Assembly (NCBI RefSeq): GCF_017639205.1
Contig: NZ_CP071139.1
Coordinates: forward strand, 6,695,501 to 6,759,500
Source of the DNA: Streptomyces nojiriensis
GTDB lineage: Bacteria; Actinomycetota; Actinomycetes; Streptomycetales; Streptomycetaceae
DNA length: 64,000 nt
Direction of reading: 5' to 3'
Part shown: positions 31,286 through 39,360 of the stretch, piece by piece
How positions within the stretch are numbered: position 1 is the stretch's first letter
Layout: each line of letters begins with the position of its first letter
Notes under the pieces: model-generated
Told to the model about the DNA's origin: nothing
Seen by the model: the letters and a program-made list of their open reading frames with translations, nothing else
Database searches by the model: none
Position numbers and translations under genes: made by a program

Positions 31286-33340
31286 GTGTCCAAACTGACC
31301 GACGTGCCCAAACGGATCCTGATCGGCCGGGCGCTACGCAGCGACCGCCTCGGAGAAACACTCCTTCCCAAGCGGATCGCCCTTCCCGTCTTCGCCTCCG
31401 ACCCGCTGTCCTCCGTGGCATATGCCCCCGGCGAGGTCCTGCTGGTCCTGTCGATCGCGGGCGTGTCGGCGTACCAGTACAGCCCCTGGATCGCGCTCGC
31501 GGTCGTCGTGCTGATGTTCACCGTCGTGGCGTCCTACCGCCAGAACGTCCACGCCTACCCGAGCGGCGGCGGCGACTACGAGGTCGCCAACACGAACCTC
31601 GGACCCAGGGCCGGCCTCACCGTGGCGAGCGCCCTGCTCGTCGATTACGTCCTGACCGTCGCCGTGTCGATCTCCTCCGGAGTCGAGAATCTCGGCTCCG
31701 CGGTGGATTTCGTGATCGAGCACAAGGTGCTCTCGGCGATGGTCATGATCCTTCTCCTCACACTGATGAACCTGCGCGGTGTGAAGGAATCCGGGAAGCT
31801 CTTCGCGATCCCGACCTATGTCTTCGTCGCCGCCGTATTCGTCATGATCGGCTGGGGTGCCTGGAAGGGCCTCGTCCTCGACGACACCATGACCGCCCCC
31901 ACCGCGCATCTCGAGATCAAGCCCGAGGAGCAGGGCCTGGCCGGCTTCGCGATGGTGTTCCTGCTGCTGCGGGCCTTCTCCTCCGGCTGTGCCGCCCTGA
32001 CCGGCGTCGAGGCCATCAGCAACGGCGTCCCCGCCTTCCGCAAGCCCAAGAGCAAGAACGCGGCCAGCACCCTCGCCCTCATGGGCGCCCTGGCCGTCAC
32101 CATGTTCTGCGGGATCATCGGCCTGGCCATGGCCACCGACGTGCGGATGGCGGAGAACCCCGCGACCGACCTGCTCGACAACGGCGTCCCCGTCGGTCCC
32201 GAATTCGTCCAGCACCCGGTCATCTCCCAGGTCGCCGAGGCCGTCTTCGGCAACGGCAGCTTCCTGTTCATCCTGCTGGCCGCGGCCACCGCGCTGGTGC
32301 TGTTCCTGGCCGCGAACACCGCGTACAACGGCTTCCCGCTGCTCGGCTCGATCCTCGCCCAGGACCGCTACCTGCCGCGCCAGCTGCACACCCGCGGCGA
32401 CCGGCTCGCCTTCTCCAACGGCATCGTGCTCCTCGCGGGCGCGGCCATGCTGCTCGTGTGGATCTACGACGCCGACTCGACCAAGCTGATCCAGCTCTAC
32501 ATCGTCGGTGTCTTCGTCTCCTTCACCCTGAGCCAGATCGGCATGGTCCGGCACTGGAACCGGCACCTGAAGACCGAGCACGACGTCGCGGCCCGCCGCC
32601 GGATGCACCGCAGCCGGGCCATCAACACCTTCGGCGCCTTCTTCACCGGCATGGTGCTGGTCGTCGTCCTCGCCACCAAGTTCACCCACGGCGCCTGGGT
32701 CGCCCTGCTCGGCATGGTGATCTTCTACGGCACCATGAGCGCGATCCGCAAGCACTACGACCGCGTCTCCGCGGAGATCGCCGCCGCCGAGGGCCCCAGC
32801 GAGGACAGCGTGCGGCCCTCCCGGGTCCACTCGATCGTCCTGGTCTCCAAGGTCCACAAGCCCACGCTGCGCGCCCTGGCGTTCGCCAAGCTGACCCGCT
32901 CGGACACCCTGGAGGCGCTCAGCATCAGCGTCGACGCGGCCGAGACCAAGGCCCTGCGCGAGGAATGGGACCGGCGCGGGATCAACGTCCCGCTCAAGAT
33001 CCTCGACTCGCCGTACCGGGAGATCACCCGCCCGGTGGTCGAGTACGTCAAGGGCCTGCGCAGCGAGAACCCGCGCGACGCGGTCAGCGTCTACATCCCC
33101 GAGTACGTCGTCGGCCGCTGGTACGAACACCTCCTGCACAACCAGAGCGCGCTGCGCCTCAAGGGCCGGCTGCTCTTCACCCCCGGTGTGATGGTCACCT
33201 CTGTGCCCTACCAGCTGGAGTCCTCGGAGCTCGCCAAGCGGCGGGCGAAGAAGCGCCAGGACTGGAACGCCCCGGGTGCGGTGCGCCGGGGCCCGGTGGA
33301 CACCCCGCGACCGCCGAAGGAGCCCTCCTCCAAGGGCTAG
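31286..33340 (+). CDS. APC-superfamily permease, KimA-like K+ importer
   Basis: A 684-residue protein with about 12 membrane segments in the first 460 residues (FASDPLSSVAYAPGEVLLVLSIAG, YPSGGGDYEVANTNLG, FSSGCAALTGVEAISNGVPAFRKPKSKNAA). A ~190-residue cytoplasmic domain follows (VHSIVLVSKVHKPTLRALAFAKLTRSDTLEALSISVD). This layout matches KimA/YdaO, a high-affinity K+/H+ symporter controlled by c-di-AMP. Adjacency to the two TrkA-type regulators supports the potassium role. An amino-acid permease is the alternative. Confidence 0.82.
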   Translation: MSKLTDVPKRILIGRALRSDRLGETLLPKRIALPVFASDPLSSVAYAPGEVLLVLSIAGVSAYQYSPWIALAVVVLMFTVVASYRQNVHAYPSGGGDYEVANTNLGPRAGLTVASALLVDYVLTVAVSISSGVENLGSAVDFVIEHKVLSAMVMILLLTLMNLRGVKESGKLFAIPTYVFVAAVFVMIGWGAWKGLVLDDTMTAPTAHLEIKPEEQGLAGFAMVFLLLRAFSSGCAALTGVEAISNGVPAFRKPKSKNAASTLALMGALAVTMFCGIIGLAMATDVRMAENPATDLLDNGVPVGPEFVQHPVISQVAEAVFGNGSFLFILLAAATALVLFLAANTAYNGFPLLGSILAQDRYLPRQLHTRGDRLAFSNGIVLLAGAAMLLVWIYDADSTKLIQLYIVGVFVSFTLSQIGMVRHWNRHLKTEHDVAARRRMHRSRAINTFGAFFTGMVLVVVLATKFTHGAWVALLGMVIFYGTMSAIRKHYDRVSAEIAAAEGPSEDSVRPSRVHSIVLVSKVHKPTLRALAFAKLTRSDTLEALSISVDAAETKALREEWDRRGINVPLKILDSPYREITRPVVEYVKGLRSENPRDAVSVYIPEYVVGRWYEHLLHNQSALRLKGRLLFTPGVMVTSVPYQLESSELAKRRAKKRQDWNAPGAVRRGPVDTPRPPKEPSSKG

Positions 33341-33350
33341 GCGGGTGGTG

Positions 33351-33400
33351 AACGGCCGGACGAGATCCACGTAAACTGGTGGGTCGGTCGTCCGGCCGTT
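33351..33400 (+). terminator. Terminator after the KimA-like gene
   Basis: AACGGCCGGACGA and TCGTCCGGCCGTT pair over 13 bp across a 24-nt loop. They are followed by a T-rich stretch (33399-33419), unusually classical for this genome. Confidence 0.85.
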
Positions 33401-33433
33401 TTCCGTTGTTTCAGTTTTTGGAGTCTCCCCACC

Positions 33434-34771
33434 ATGACGAGCGCCGAGCAGAACGAGAAGCAGTCACTGGTCGGGGAGGAGTACGAGGTCGAGGTCGGCC
33501 CCGTGGCGCACGGCGGGCACTGCATCGCCCGGACCGAGGACGGCCGCGTGCTGTTCGTCCGTCACACCCTGCCCGGTGAGAAGGTGATCGCCAAGGTCAC
33601 CGAGGGCGACGTGGACTCCCGCTACCTGCGCGCCGACGCCATCACCGTGCTCGACGCCTCCAAGGACCGCGTGGAGGCCCCCTGCCCGTACGCCGGCCCC
33701 GGCAAGTGCGGCGGCTGCGACTGGCAGCACGCCAAGCCCGGCGCCCAGCGCCGCCTCAAGGGCGAGGTCGTCGCCGAGCAGCTGAAGCGGCTCGCGGGGC
33801 TCACCCCGGAGGAAGCCGGCTGGGACGGCACCGTGATGCCGGCCGAGGGCGACAAGCTGCCGGCCGGGCAGGTGCCGCAGTGGCGCACCCGCGTGCAGTT
33901 CGCCATCGACGAGGACGGCAACGCGGGCCTGCGCAAGCACCGCTCGCACGACATCGAACTGATCGACCACTGCATGATCGCGGCGCCGGGCGTCAGCGAA
34001 CTGGGCATCGAGAAGCAGGACTGGCCGCAGATGGCCACGGTCGAGGCGATCGCGGCGACCGGCTCCCAGGACCGCCAGGTCGTCCTGACCCCCCGCCCCG
34101 GCGGCCGCCTCCCCCTGGTGGAGCTGGACAAGCCGGTCTCCGTCCTGCGCGTGGAGGAGAAGGACGGCGGGGTCCACCGCGTCCACGGCCGCCCCTTCGT
34201 ACGGGAACGCGCGGACGGCCGTACGTACCGCGTGGGCATGGGCGGCTTCTGGCAGGTCCACCCGCAGGCCGCGGACACCCTGATCAAGGCCGTCATGCAG
34301 GGCCTGATGCCGCGCAAGGGCGAGATGGCCCTCGACCTCTACTGCGGCGTCGGCATCTTCGCGGGAGCCCTCGCGGAACGCCTCGGCGAGACCGGCGCCG
34401 TCCTCGGCATCGAGTCGACGAAGCGCGCGGTGGAGGACGCCCGCCACAACCTGGCGGACTTCCCGCGGGTCCGCATCGAGCAGGGCAAGGTCGAGCAGAT
34501 CCTCCCGAAGACCGGGATCACGGAATGCGACCTGGTCGTCCTGGACCCGCCGCGCGCGGGCGCGGGCAAGCAGACGGTCCGCCACGTGGCCGGCCTCTCG
34601 GCCCGCCGCATCGCCTACGTGGCCTGCGACCCGGCGGCCCTGGCCCGCGACCTCGGCTACTTCAAGGAACACGGCTACAAGCCCCGCACCCTCCGCGTCT
34701 TCGACCTCTTCCCGATGACCCACCACGTGGAGTGCGTGGCGATCCTGGAGCCGATCGCGAAGGGCGCCTGA
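33434..34771 (+). CDS. Class I SAM-dependent RNA methyltransferase (TrmA/RlmCD family)
   Basis: A 445-residue enzyme. N-terminal TRAM domain (about 12-72), iron-sulfur cysteines CPYAGPGKCGGCDW (near residue 85), methyltransferase motif LDLYCGVGIFAG, motif LDPPRAG and the catalytic-cysteine loop YVACDPAALARDL. It makes 5-methyluridine in tRNA or 23S rRNA; the exact site is not visible. The last 20 codons (MTHHVECVAILEPIAKGA) are duplicated at 42604-42660 on the far side of the restriction operon, and no terminator follows this copy. Confidence 0.92.
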   Translation: MTSAEQNEKQSLVGEEYEVEVGPVAHGGHCIARTEDGRVLFVRHTLPGEKVIAKVTEGDVDSRYLRADAITVLDASKDRVEAPCPYAGPGKCGGCDWQHAKPGAQRRLKGEVVAEQLKRLAGLTPEEAGWDGTVMPAEGDKLPAGQVPQWRTRVQFAIDEDGNAGLRKHRSHDIELIDHCMIAAPGVSELGIEKQDWPQMATVEAIAATGSQDRQVVLTPRPGGRLPLVELDKPVSVLRVEEKDGGVHRVHGRPFVRERADGRTYRVGMGGFWQVHPQAADTLIKAVMQGLMPRKGEMALDLYCGVGIFAGALAERLGETGAVLGIESTKRAVEDARHNLADFPRVRIEQGKVEQILPKTGITECDLVVLDPPRAGAGKQTVRHVAGLSARRIAYVACDPAALARDLGYFKEHGYKPRTLRVFDLFPMTHHVECVAILEPIAKGA

Positions 34772-34774
34772 CCC
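34713..34774 (+). repeat. Left copy of a ~60-nt direct repeat flanking the restriction island
   Basis: The 3' end of the RNA methyltransferase gene from CGATGAC to TGACCC. It matches 42602-42663 at about 53 of 60 positions counted from the ATG; most differences are in third codon positions, but several change residues. It marks the left boundary of the island. Confidence 0.8.
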
Positions 34775-35192
34775 ACGATTTCTCGGTTTGGGTAGCTCGC
34801 TCCACCTATTCTCGAACAAACAACAGGTGGAAGCCGGTGGTCCAATCCATGGCTCTCTGGCCTGCGGTCTTGCGCGACCGAGCGGGAGGGGCGACGGCAG
34901 AGCCACCGGATCGCTCAGCGCCTTGACGCTCGAATGACGCTCATCCCGCTTCGTTTCTGATGAGCCGTCATGAAGGATGGTCGCCTCCTGGGCCGCGCTA
35001 TATAGCGGTCTGGGGGCGACCTGAGAGGTTTAAGCCTTGACAGGTGCTTGGTACAGGCTTGGCGGATCCCGCTAGGCTCCGGTACGTGCTCGCGGGGACG
35101 GCGGGCCAGGCAAGCCGAACAAGCTGAGTGTGGAAACGAGCAGTGATCGAGTGGGGTCGAGTGCGGTCGGTGTGGGGGAGCAGGAGCTTCCG
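34772..35192. other. 421-nt non-coding leader of the type I R-M operon
   Basis: No credible gene. Structures: CCACCT ... AGGTGG near 34801-34830; a bulged hairpin at 34934-34971 (ATGACGCTCATC / GATGAGCCGTCAT); a perfect 12-bp palindrome CGCTATATAGCG at 34996-35007, very AT-rich for this genome; and TTGACA at about 35036. The palindrome near the probable promoter would suit an operator controlling hsd expression. Composition is more AT-rich than the flanking core genes. Confidence 0.6.
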
Positions 35193-36686
35193 ATGCCGTT
35201 GACGCTGGGGGAGCTGGAGTCGTACCTGGCGAAGGCGGCTGATCTACTGCGGGGCAGCATTGATCAGGCGGACTTCAAGGCGTACATCTTCCCGCTGATG
35301 TTCTTCAAGCGGATCAGCGATGTGTACGACGAGGAGTACGCTCGCGCGCTGGACGAGTCCGGTGGCGACCACACGTATGCGGCGTTCGAGGAGAACCACC
35401 GGTTCACCATCCCCGACGGCTGCCACTGGGTAGACGTACGCGAGCGTACTGAGAACGTCGGTGAGGCGCTCAAGACCGCCTTCCGCGGAATCGAGAAGGC
35501 CAACCAAGGCACGCTGTACGGCATCTTCGGCGGCGCGACCTGGACCAACAAGGACAAGCTGCCGGACAGCAAGCTGATTGACCTGATCGAGCACTTTTCG
35601 ACCAAGACTCTTTCGATCTCCCAAGCTGCCCCCGACGTGCTGGGGCAGGCTTATGAGTACTTGATCAAGCGATTCGCAGACCAGTCCAATAAGAAGGCAG
35701 GCGAGTACTACACCCCACGCGAGGTGGTCGCACTACTGGTCAACATCCTCGACCCACAGGAGGGCGAGACGGTGTACGACCCGGCTTGTGGCACCGGCGG
35801 CATGCTGATCGAGGTCATTCAGCACATCAAGGCCAGTGGCGGTGACCCGAAGACCGTGCTCGGAAAGCTGTACGGCCAGGAGAAGGTGCTCACCACCTCC
35901 GCGATCGCCCGGATGAACCTGCTGCTGCACGGCATGGAGGACTTCCACGTCGAGCGCGCAGACACGCTGCGCGACCCGGCCTACTTCGACCACGGTCGGT
36001 TGGCGCGGTTCGACTGCGTGATCGCCAACCCGCCGTTCTCGTTGAAGAACTGGGGCCACGAGCAATGGGCCTCCGATCCGTGGGGCCGTAATGAGTTGGG
36101 CGGCGTGCCGCCGAAGGGGTACGCCGACTGGGCCTGGGCCCAGCACATGCTCACCTCCGCTGTACCCACCGGAGGAAGGGTCGCGGTCGTCCTCCCGCAG
36201 GGCGCCCTGTTCCGCCAGGGCGCCGAGGGTCGCGTTCGCGAGCACATCCTCAAGGCCGGCTTCGTGGAGGCCGTTATAGGCCTGGCCCCCAACCTGTTCT
36301 ACGGCACCGGCCTGGCTGCCTGCGTGCTGATCCTGCGTCGCCAACGCCCCGATGAGCAGCAGGGCAACGTGCTCTTCGTCAACGGAGAGTCACTCTTCAA
36401 GCGCGGCCGTAACCAGAACACTCTCGAGCCTGAGCACACCGAGGCCCTCCTGAAGGCGTATCAGGAGTACGCCGACCAGCCTGGCCTGGCTGCGGTCGCG
36501 ACCTTGGACGACATCAACGCCAACGACTGGAACCTGAACATCCCGCTGTATGTCGAGCCGGCCGAGGTCGGCGAGCAGATCACCCTGGAGCAGGCCTCGG
36601 TCGACCTGGAGACCGCGCACGGGAAGGCTCGCGAGACCCGCGCAGCGTTGGAGGCCGAGCTGGCGAAGTGGGGGCTGGACACATGA
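35193..36686 (+). CDS. hsdM: Type I restriction-modification DNA methyltransferase subunit M (first copy)
   Basis: A 497-residue N6-adenine methyltransferase. HsdM_N helical domain (LGELESYLAKAADLLRGSID, FPLMFFKRISDVYDEEY) then the catalytic domain: SAM motif DPACGTGGM from D196 and catalytic NPPF from N279. Start is the ATG at 35193 with AGGAG 6 nt upstream; a 21-codon upstream extension is unlikely. First gene of a four-gene operon with ATGA or GTGA overlaps. A second, clearly different HsdM follows. Confidence 0.92.
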   Translation: MPLTLGELESYLAKAADLLRGSIDQADFKAYIFPLMFFKRISDVYDEEYARALDESGGDHTYAAFEENHRFTIPDGCHWVDVRERTENVGEALKTAFRGIEKANQGTLYGIFGGATWTNKDKLPDSKLIDLIEHFSTKTLSISQAAPDVLGQAYEYLIKRFADQSNKKAGEYYTPREVVALLVNILDPQEGETVYDPACGTGGMLIEVIQHIKASGGDPKTVLGKLYGQEKVLTTSAIARMNLLLHGMEDFHVERADTLRDPAYFDHGRLARFDCVIANPPFSLKNWGHEQWASDPWGRNELGGVPPKGYADWAWAQHMLTSAVPTGGRVAVVLPQGALFRQGAEGRVREHILKAGFVEAVIGLAPNLFYGTGLAACVLILRRQRPDEQQGNVLFVNGESLFKRGRNQNTLEPEHTEALLKAYQEYADQPGLAAVATLDDINANDWNLNIPLYVEPAEVGEQITLEQASVDLETAHGKARETRAALEAELAKWGLDT

Positions 36687-38188
36687 CCGCGACGAGCCCG
36701 AAGCGGATCACCCAGCTTGAACTGGAGTCCTATCTGTGGGGCGCCGCAGTGCTGCTGAGGGGGCTGATCGACGCTGGCGACTACAAGCAGTACATCTTCC
36801 CGCTGGTCTTCCTCAAGCGCCTCTCCGATGTCTACGACGAGGAGCACGCCGCCGCCCTGGAGGTATACGGCGACGAGGAGCTCGCCGACCTCCCTGAGAA
36901 CCACCGCTTCGCCATCCCTGACGGCGCCCACTGGTCCGACCTGCGTAAGGCCACCAGCAATGTCGGCACCACGCTCAAGGCAGCGATGCGGGCCATCGAG
37001 TCCGCCAACCCCGACACCCTCCCCGGCGTTTTCGGCGACGGCGAGTGGACCAATAAGGACCTGCTTCCCGACGCGACCCTCTCGGACCTGATCGAGCACT
37101 TCTCGACCAAGACGTTGTCGGTGGCGAACCTGCCCGAGGACGAGCTCGGGCAGGGCTATGAGTACCTGATCAAAAAGTTCGCCGACGACTCCGGCCACAC
37201 CGCTCAGGAGTTCTACACCAACCGCACCCTGGTGCACCTGATGACGCTCATGCTCGAGCCCCAGCCCGGCGAGTCCGTATACGACCCGACCTGCGGCACC
37301 GGCGGCATGCTCATCTCCACCGCAGCCGAGGTCAAGCGTCAGGGCAAGGAATGGCGAAACCTGCGCCTGTACGGCCAGGAGCTCAACTACGGCACCTCTG
37401 CCATCGCCCGTATGAACCTGTTCCTGCACGGCGTCACTGACAGCCGCATCGCCCATGGCGACACCCTTAGCAAGCCTGCCTTCCTCAACGCCCAAGGCGG
37501 CCCGCAGACCTTCGACGTAGTCCTGGCCAATCCTCCCTACTCCATCAAGGCATGGAACCGCGAGGTGTTTGCCAAGGATCCCTACGGGCGCAACATGTGG
37601 GGCCTACCGCCCCAAGGACGTGCCGACTACGCCTTCTTCCAGCACATCGCCAAGAGTCTGGACCCCGTCACCGGGCGTTCCGCGATCCTGTTCCCCCACG
37701 GGGTCCTGTTCCGCCGTGACGAGGCCGCCATGCGCGAGCGGCTGGTCAAATCCGACCTGGTCGAGTGTGTGCTCGGCCTCGGCGAGGGGCTGTTCTACAA
37801 CTCCCCGATGCCGGCCGTCGTCGTCATTCTGCGGACGCAGAAGCCCGTCGAGCGCCAGGGCAAGGTCCTCTTCATCAACGCCCTCAATGAGGTCTCCCGC
37901 GAACAAGGGCAGGCATTCCTACGCGAGACTCACCAGCAGAAGATCCTCGATGCTTACCGCGGCTTCACCGACCTCAAGCAGTTCGCGACGGTCGCCACGC
38001 TCGATGAGGTTGCGGCCAAGGGCTTCAGCCTGGCCATCCCGACGTACGTCGGAGGTGTCATGGACAGCAGTGAGGGAGAACAGATCGATATCGGCGAGGC
38101 CCTCGCTTCCTGGCGTACTGCTGCGCAGAACTCTGATGTTGCCGTAGTCGATGTCCTGTCCCTGATGCGAAGGGAGGCCTCGGCATGA
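36683..38188 (+). CDS. hsdM: Type I restriction-modification DNA methyltransferase subunit M (second, divergent copy)
   Basis: A 501-residue paralogue of the preceding gene, sharing HsdM_N (LELESYLWGAAVLLRGLIDAGD, FPLVFLKRLSDVYDEEH) but with DPTCGTGGM (from D201) and NPPY (from N283) as active motifs. Both copies look catalytically intact. Overlaps the first copy by ATGA. Classic type I methylases contain two identical M subunits; two distinct M genes suggest a heterodimer, M1-M2-S (inference), or two alternative complexes. Confidence 0.92.
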   Translation: MTATSPKRITQLELESYLWGAAVLLRGLIDAGDYKQYIFPLVFLKRLSDVYDEEHAAALEVYGDEELADLPENHRFAIPDGAHWSDLRKATSNVGTTLKAAMRAIESANPDTLPGVFGDGEWTNKDLLPDATLSDLIEHFSTKTLSVANLPEDELGQGYEYLIKKFADDSGHTAQEFYTNRTLVHLMTLMLEPQPGESVYDPTCGTGGMLISTAAEVKRQGKEWRNLRLYGQELNYGTSAIARMNLFLHGVTDSRIAHGDTLSKPAFLNAQGGPQTFDVVLANPPYSIKAWNREVFAKDPYGRNMWGLPPQGRADYAFFQHIAKSLDPVTGRSAILFPHGVLFRRDEAAMRERLVKSDLVECVLGLGEGLFYNSPMPAVVVILRTQKPVERQGKVLFINALNEVSREQGQAFLRETHQQKILDAYRGFTDLKQFATVATLDEVAAKGFSLAIPTYVGGVMDSSEGEQIDIGEALASWRTAAQNSDVAVVDVLSLMRREASA

Positions 38189-39360
38189 GCCTGAACCTCG
38201 ACAAGACCGCTTGGAAGCGTGTCACCCTTAGAGATGTGGTCCGGCACGTCACCGACCGGGTCGACGCCGAGACCTCCGGCCTGGAGCGGTTCCTCGCCGG
38301 CGAGCACATTCCCAGCGGTAATCTCTCGATCAGCGCCTGGGGCGTCATCGGGCGCGACCCGATAGGGCCGATGTTCTACAAGCGGTTCAGGCCCGGCCAC
38401 GTCCTCTACGTCTCCAGGCGAACGTATCTTCGCAAGGTCGCCGTCCCGGAATTCGAGGGGATTACAGGCGAGAAGACCTTCGTCCTGGAGACCCTCGACG
38501 AGAAGGTGCTGCTGCAGGAGTTCCTTCCGTTCGTTCTCTCGGCCGAGAGGTTCCACGCGTATGCGATCGCCCACTCACGCGGCTCGGTCAACCCTTACCT
38601 GAATTGGGGCGAGCTGGCCGCATACGAGTTCGACCTACCTCCCCTCGATGAACAGCAGAGCCTCGCCAACCTACTCTGGGCCATCGAGCGCCACCGATTG
38701 GCGGCAGTCAAGTCGGATTCTGCGGAAGCGGCGGCGCAAGCAGTCTGGACGCGCGAGGCTCTTGAGAAGTGCGACTGGGACCTCCGATTGCAAGACGTGG
38801 TACGAGCCGACAGGCCGCTCTGCTACGGCGTAGTCCAGCCAGGAGTCAACGTCGAAGAGGGCGTTGGGCTGGTGCGTGTCATGGACCTAGAGTCTGGGTC
38901 ACCGACGCTCAGTCAACTCAAGAGCATCACCGTGGAGGTCGATCGGCAGTACCGGCGCTCTCGGATCGCAGCCGGTGATGTCTTGGTTTCCATCGTGGGG
39001 ACGATCGGACGGACGTGGCTTGTGACCGCTGACTTCGAGGGATGCAACATCGCGCGCGCCCTTGCACGGGTCAGCCCCGACCCGGAAATCATGAGCGCAG
39101 AGTTCCTCTCTTGGGTACTTGCATCCGAGCGAGTATCGGTGGCATTGGAGACTGCAGCCTTCGAAAGCGCCCGCAAGACGCTCAATCTCTCGGTGCTTGC
39201 TGGGATTTCTCTACCAAGTGCGTCCGCCGATTTTCAGGCGTCGACGCTTGAGCGTCGAGCGACCTTCACAGCAGCCCGCGAGCACGCTCGCAACGAGATC
39301 GAGGCGCTACTCAGTCTACGGGCAGGTTTGCTCGCTGAGATCTTCGGAGGTGCTGAGTGA
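38185..39360 (+). CDS. hsdS: Type I restriction-modification specificity subunit S
   Basis: A 391-residue protein with two target-recognition domains (about 8-155 and 200-345). Each is followed by a helical spacer: LPPLDEQQSLANLLWAIERHRLAAVKS after the first, and a C-terminal helix ending LLSLRAGLLAEIFGG. It determines the bipartite DNA target, which cannot be read from sequence. Overlaps hsdM2 and hsdR by 4 nt each. Confidence 0.88.
   Translation: MSLNLDKTAWKRVTLRDVVRHVTDRVDAETSGLERFLAGEHIPSGNLSISAWGVIGRDPIGPMFYKRFRPGHVLYVSRRTYLRKVAVPEFEGITGEKTFVLETLDEKVLLQEFLPFVLSAERFHAYAIAHSRGSVNPYLNWGELAAYEFDLPPLDEQQSLANLLWAIERHRLAAVKSDSAEAAAQAVWTREALEKCDWDLRLQDVVRADRPLCYGVVQPGVNVEEGVGLVRVMDLESGSPTLSQLKSITVEVDRQYRRSRIAAGDVLVSIVGTIGRTWLVTADFEGCNIARALARVSPDPEIMSAEFLSWVLASERVSVALETAAFESARKTLNLSVLAGISLPSASADFQASTLERRATFTAAREHARNEIEALLSLRAGLLAEIFGGAE

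Noticed and set aside
31334..34906. Long minus-strand frames opposite the KimA-like and methyltransferase genes
   Set aside because: Asp/Glu/His/Gly-rich low-complexity translations without starts. The plus-strand proteins are clear.
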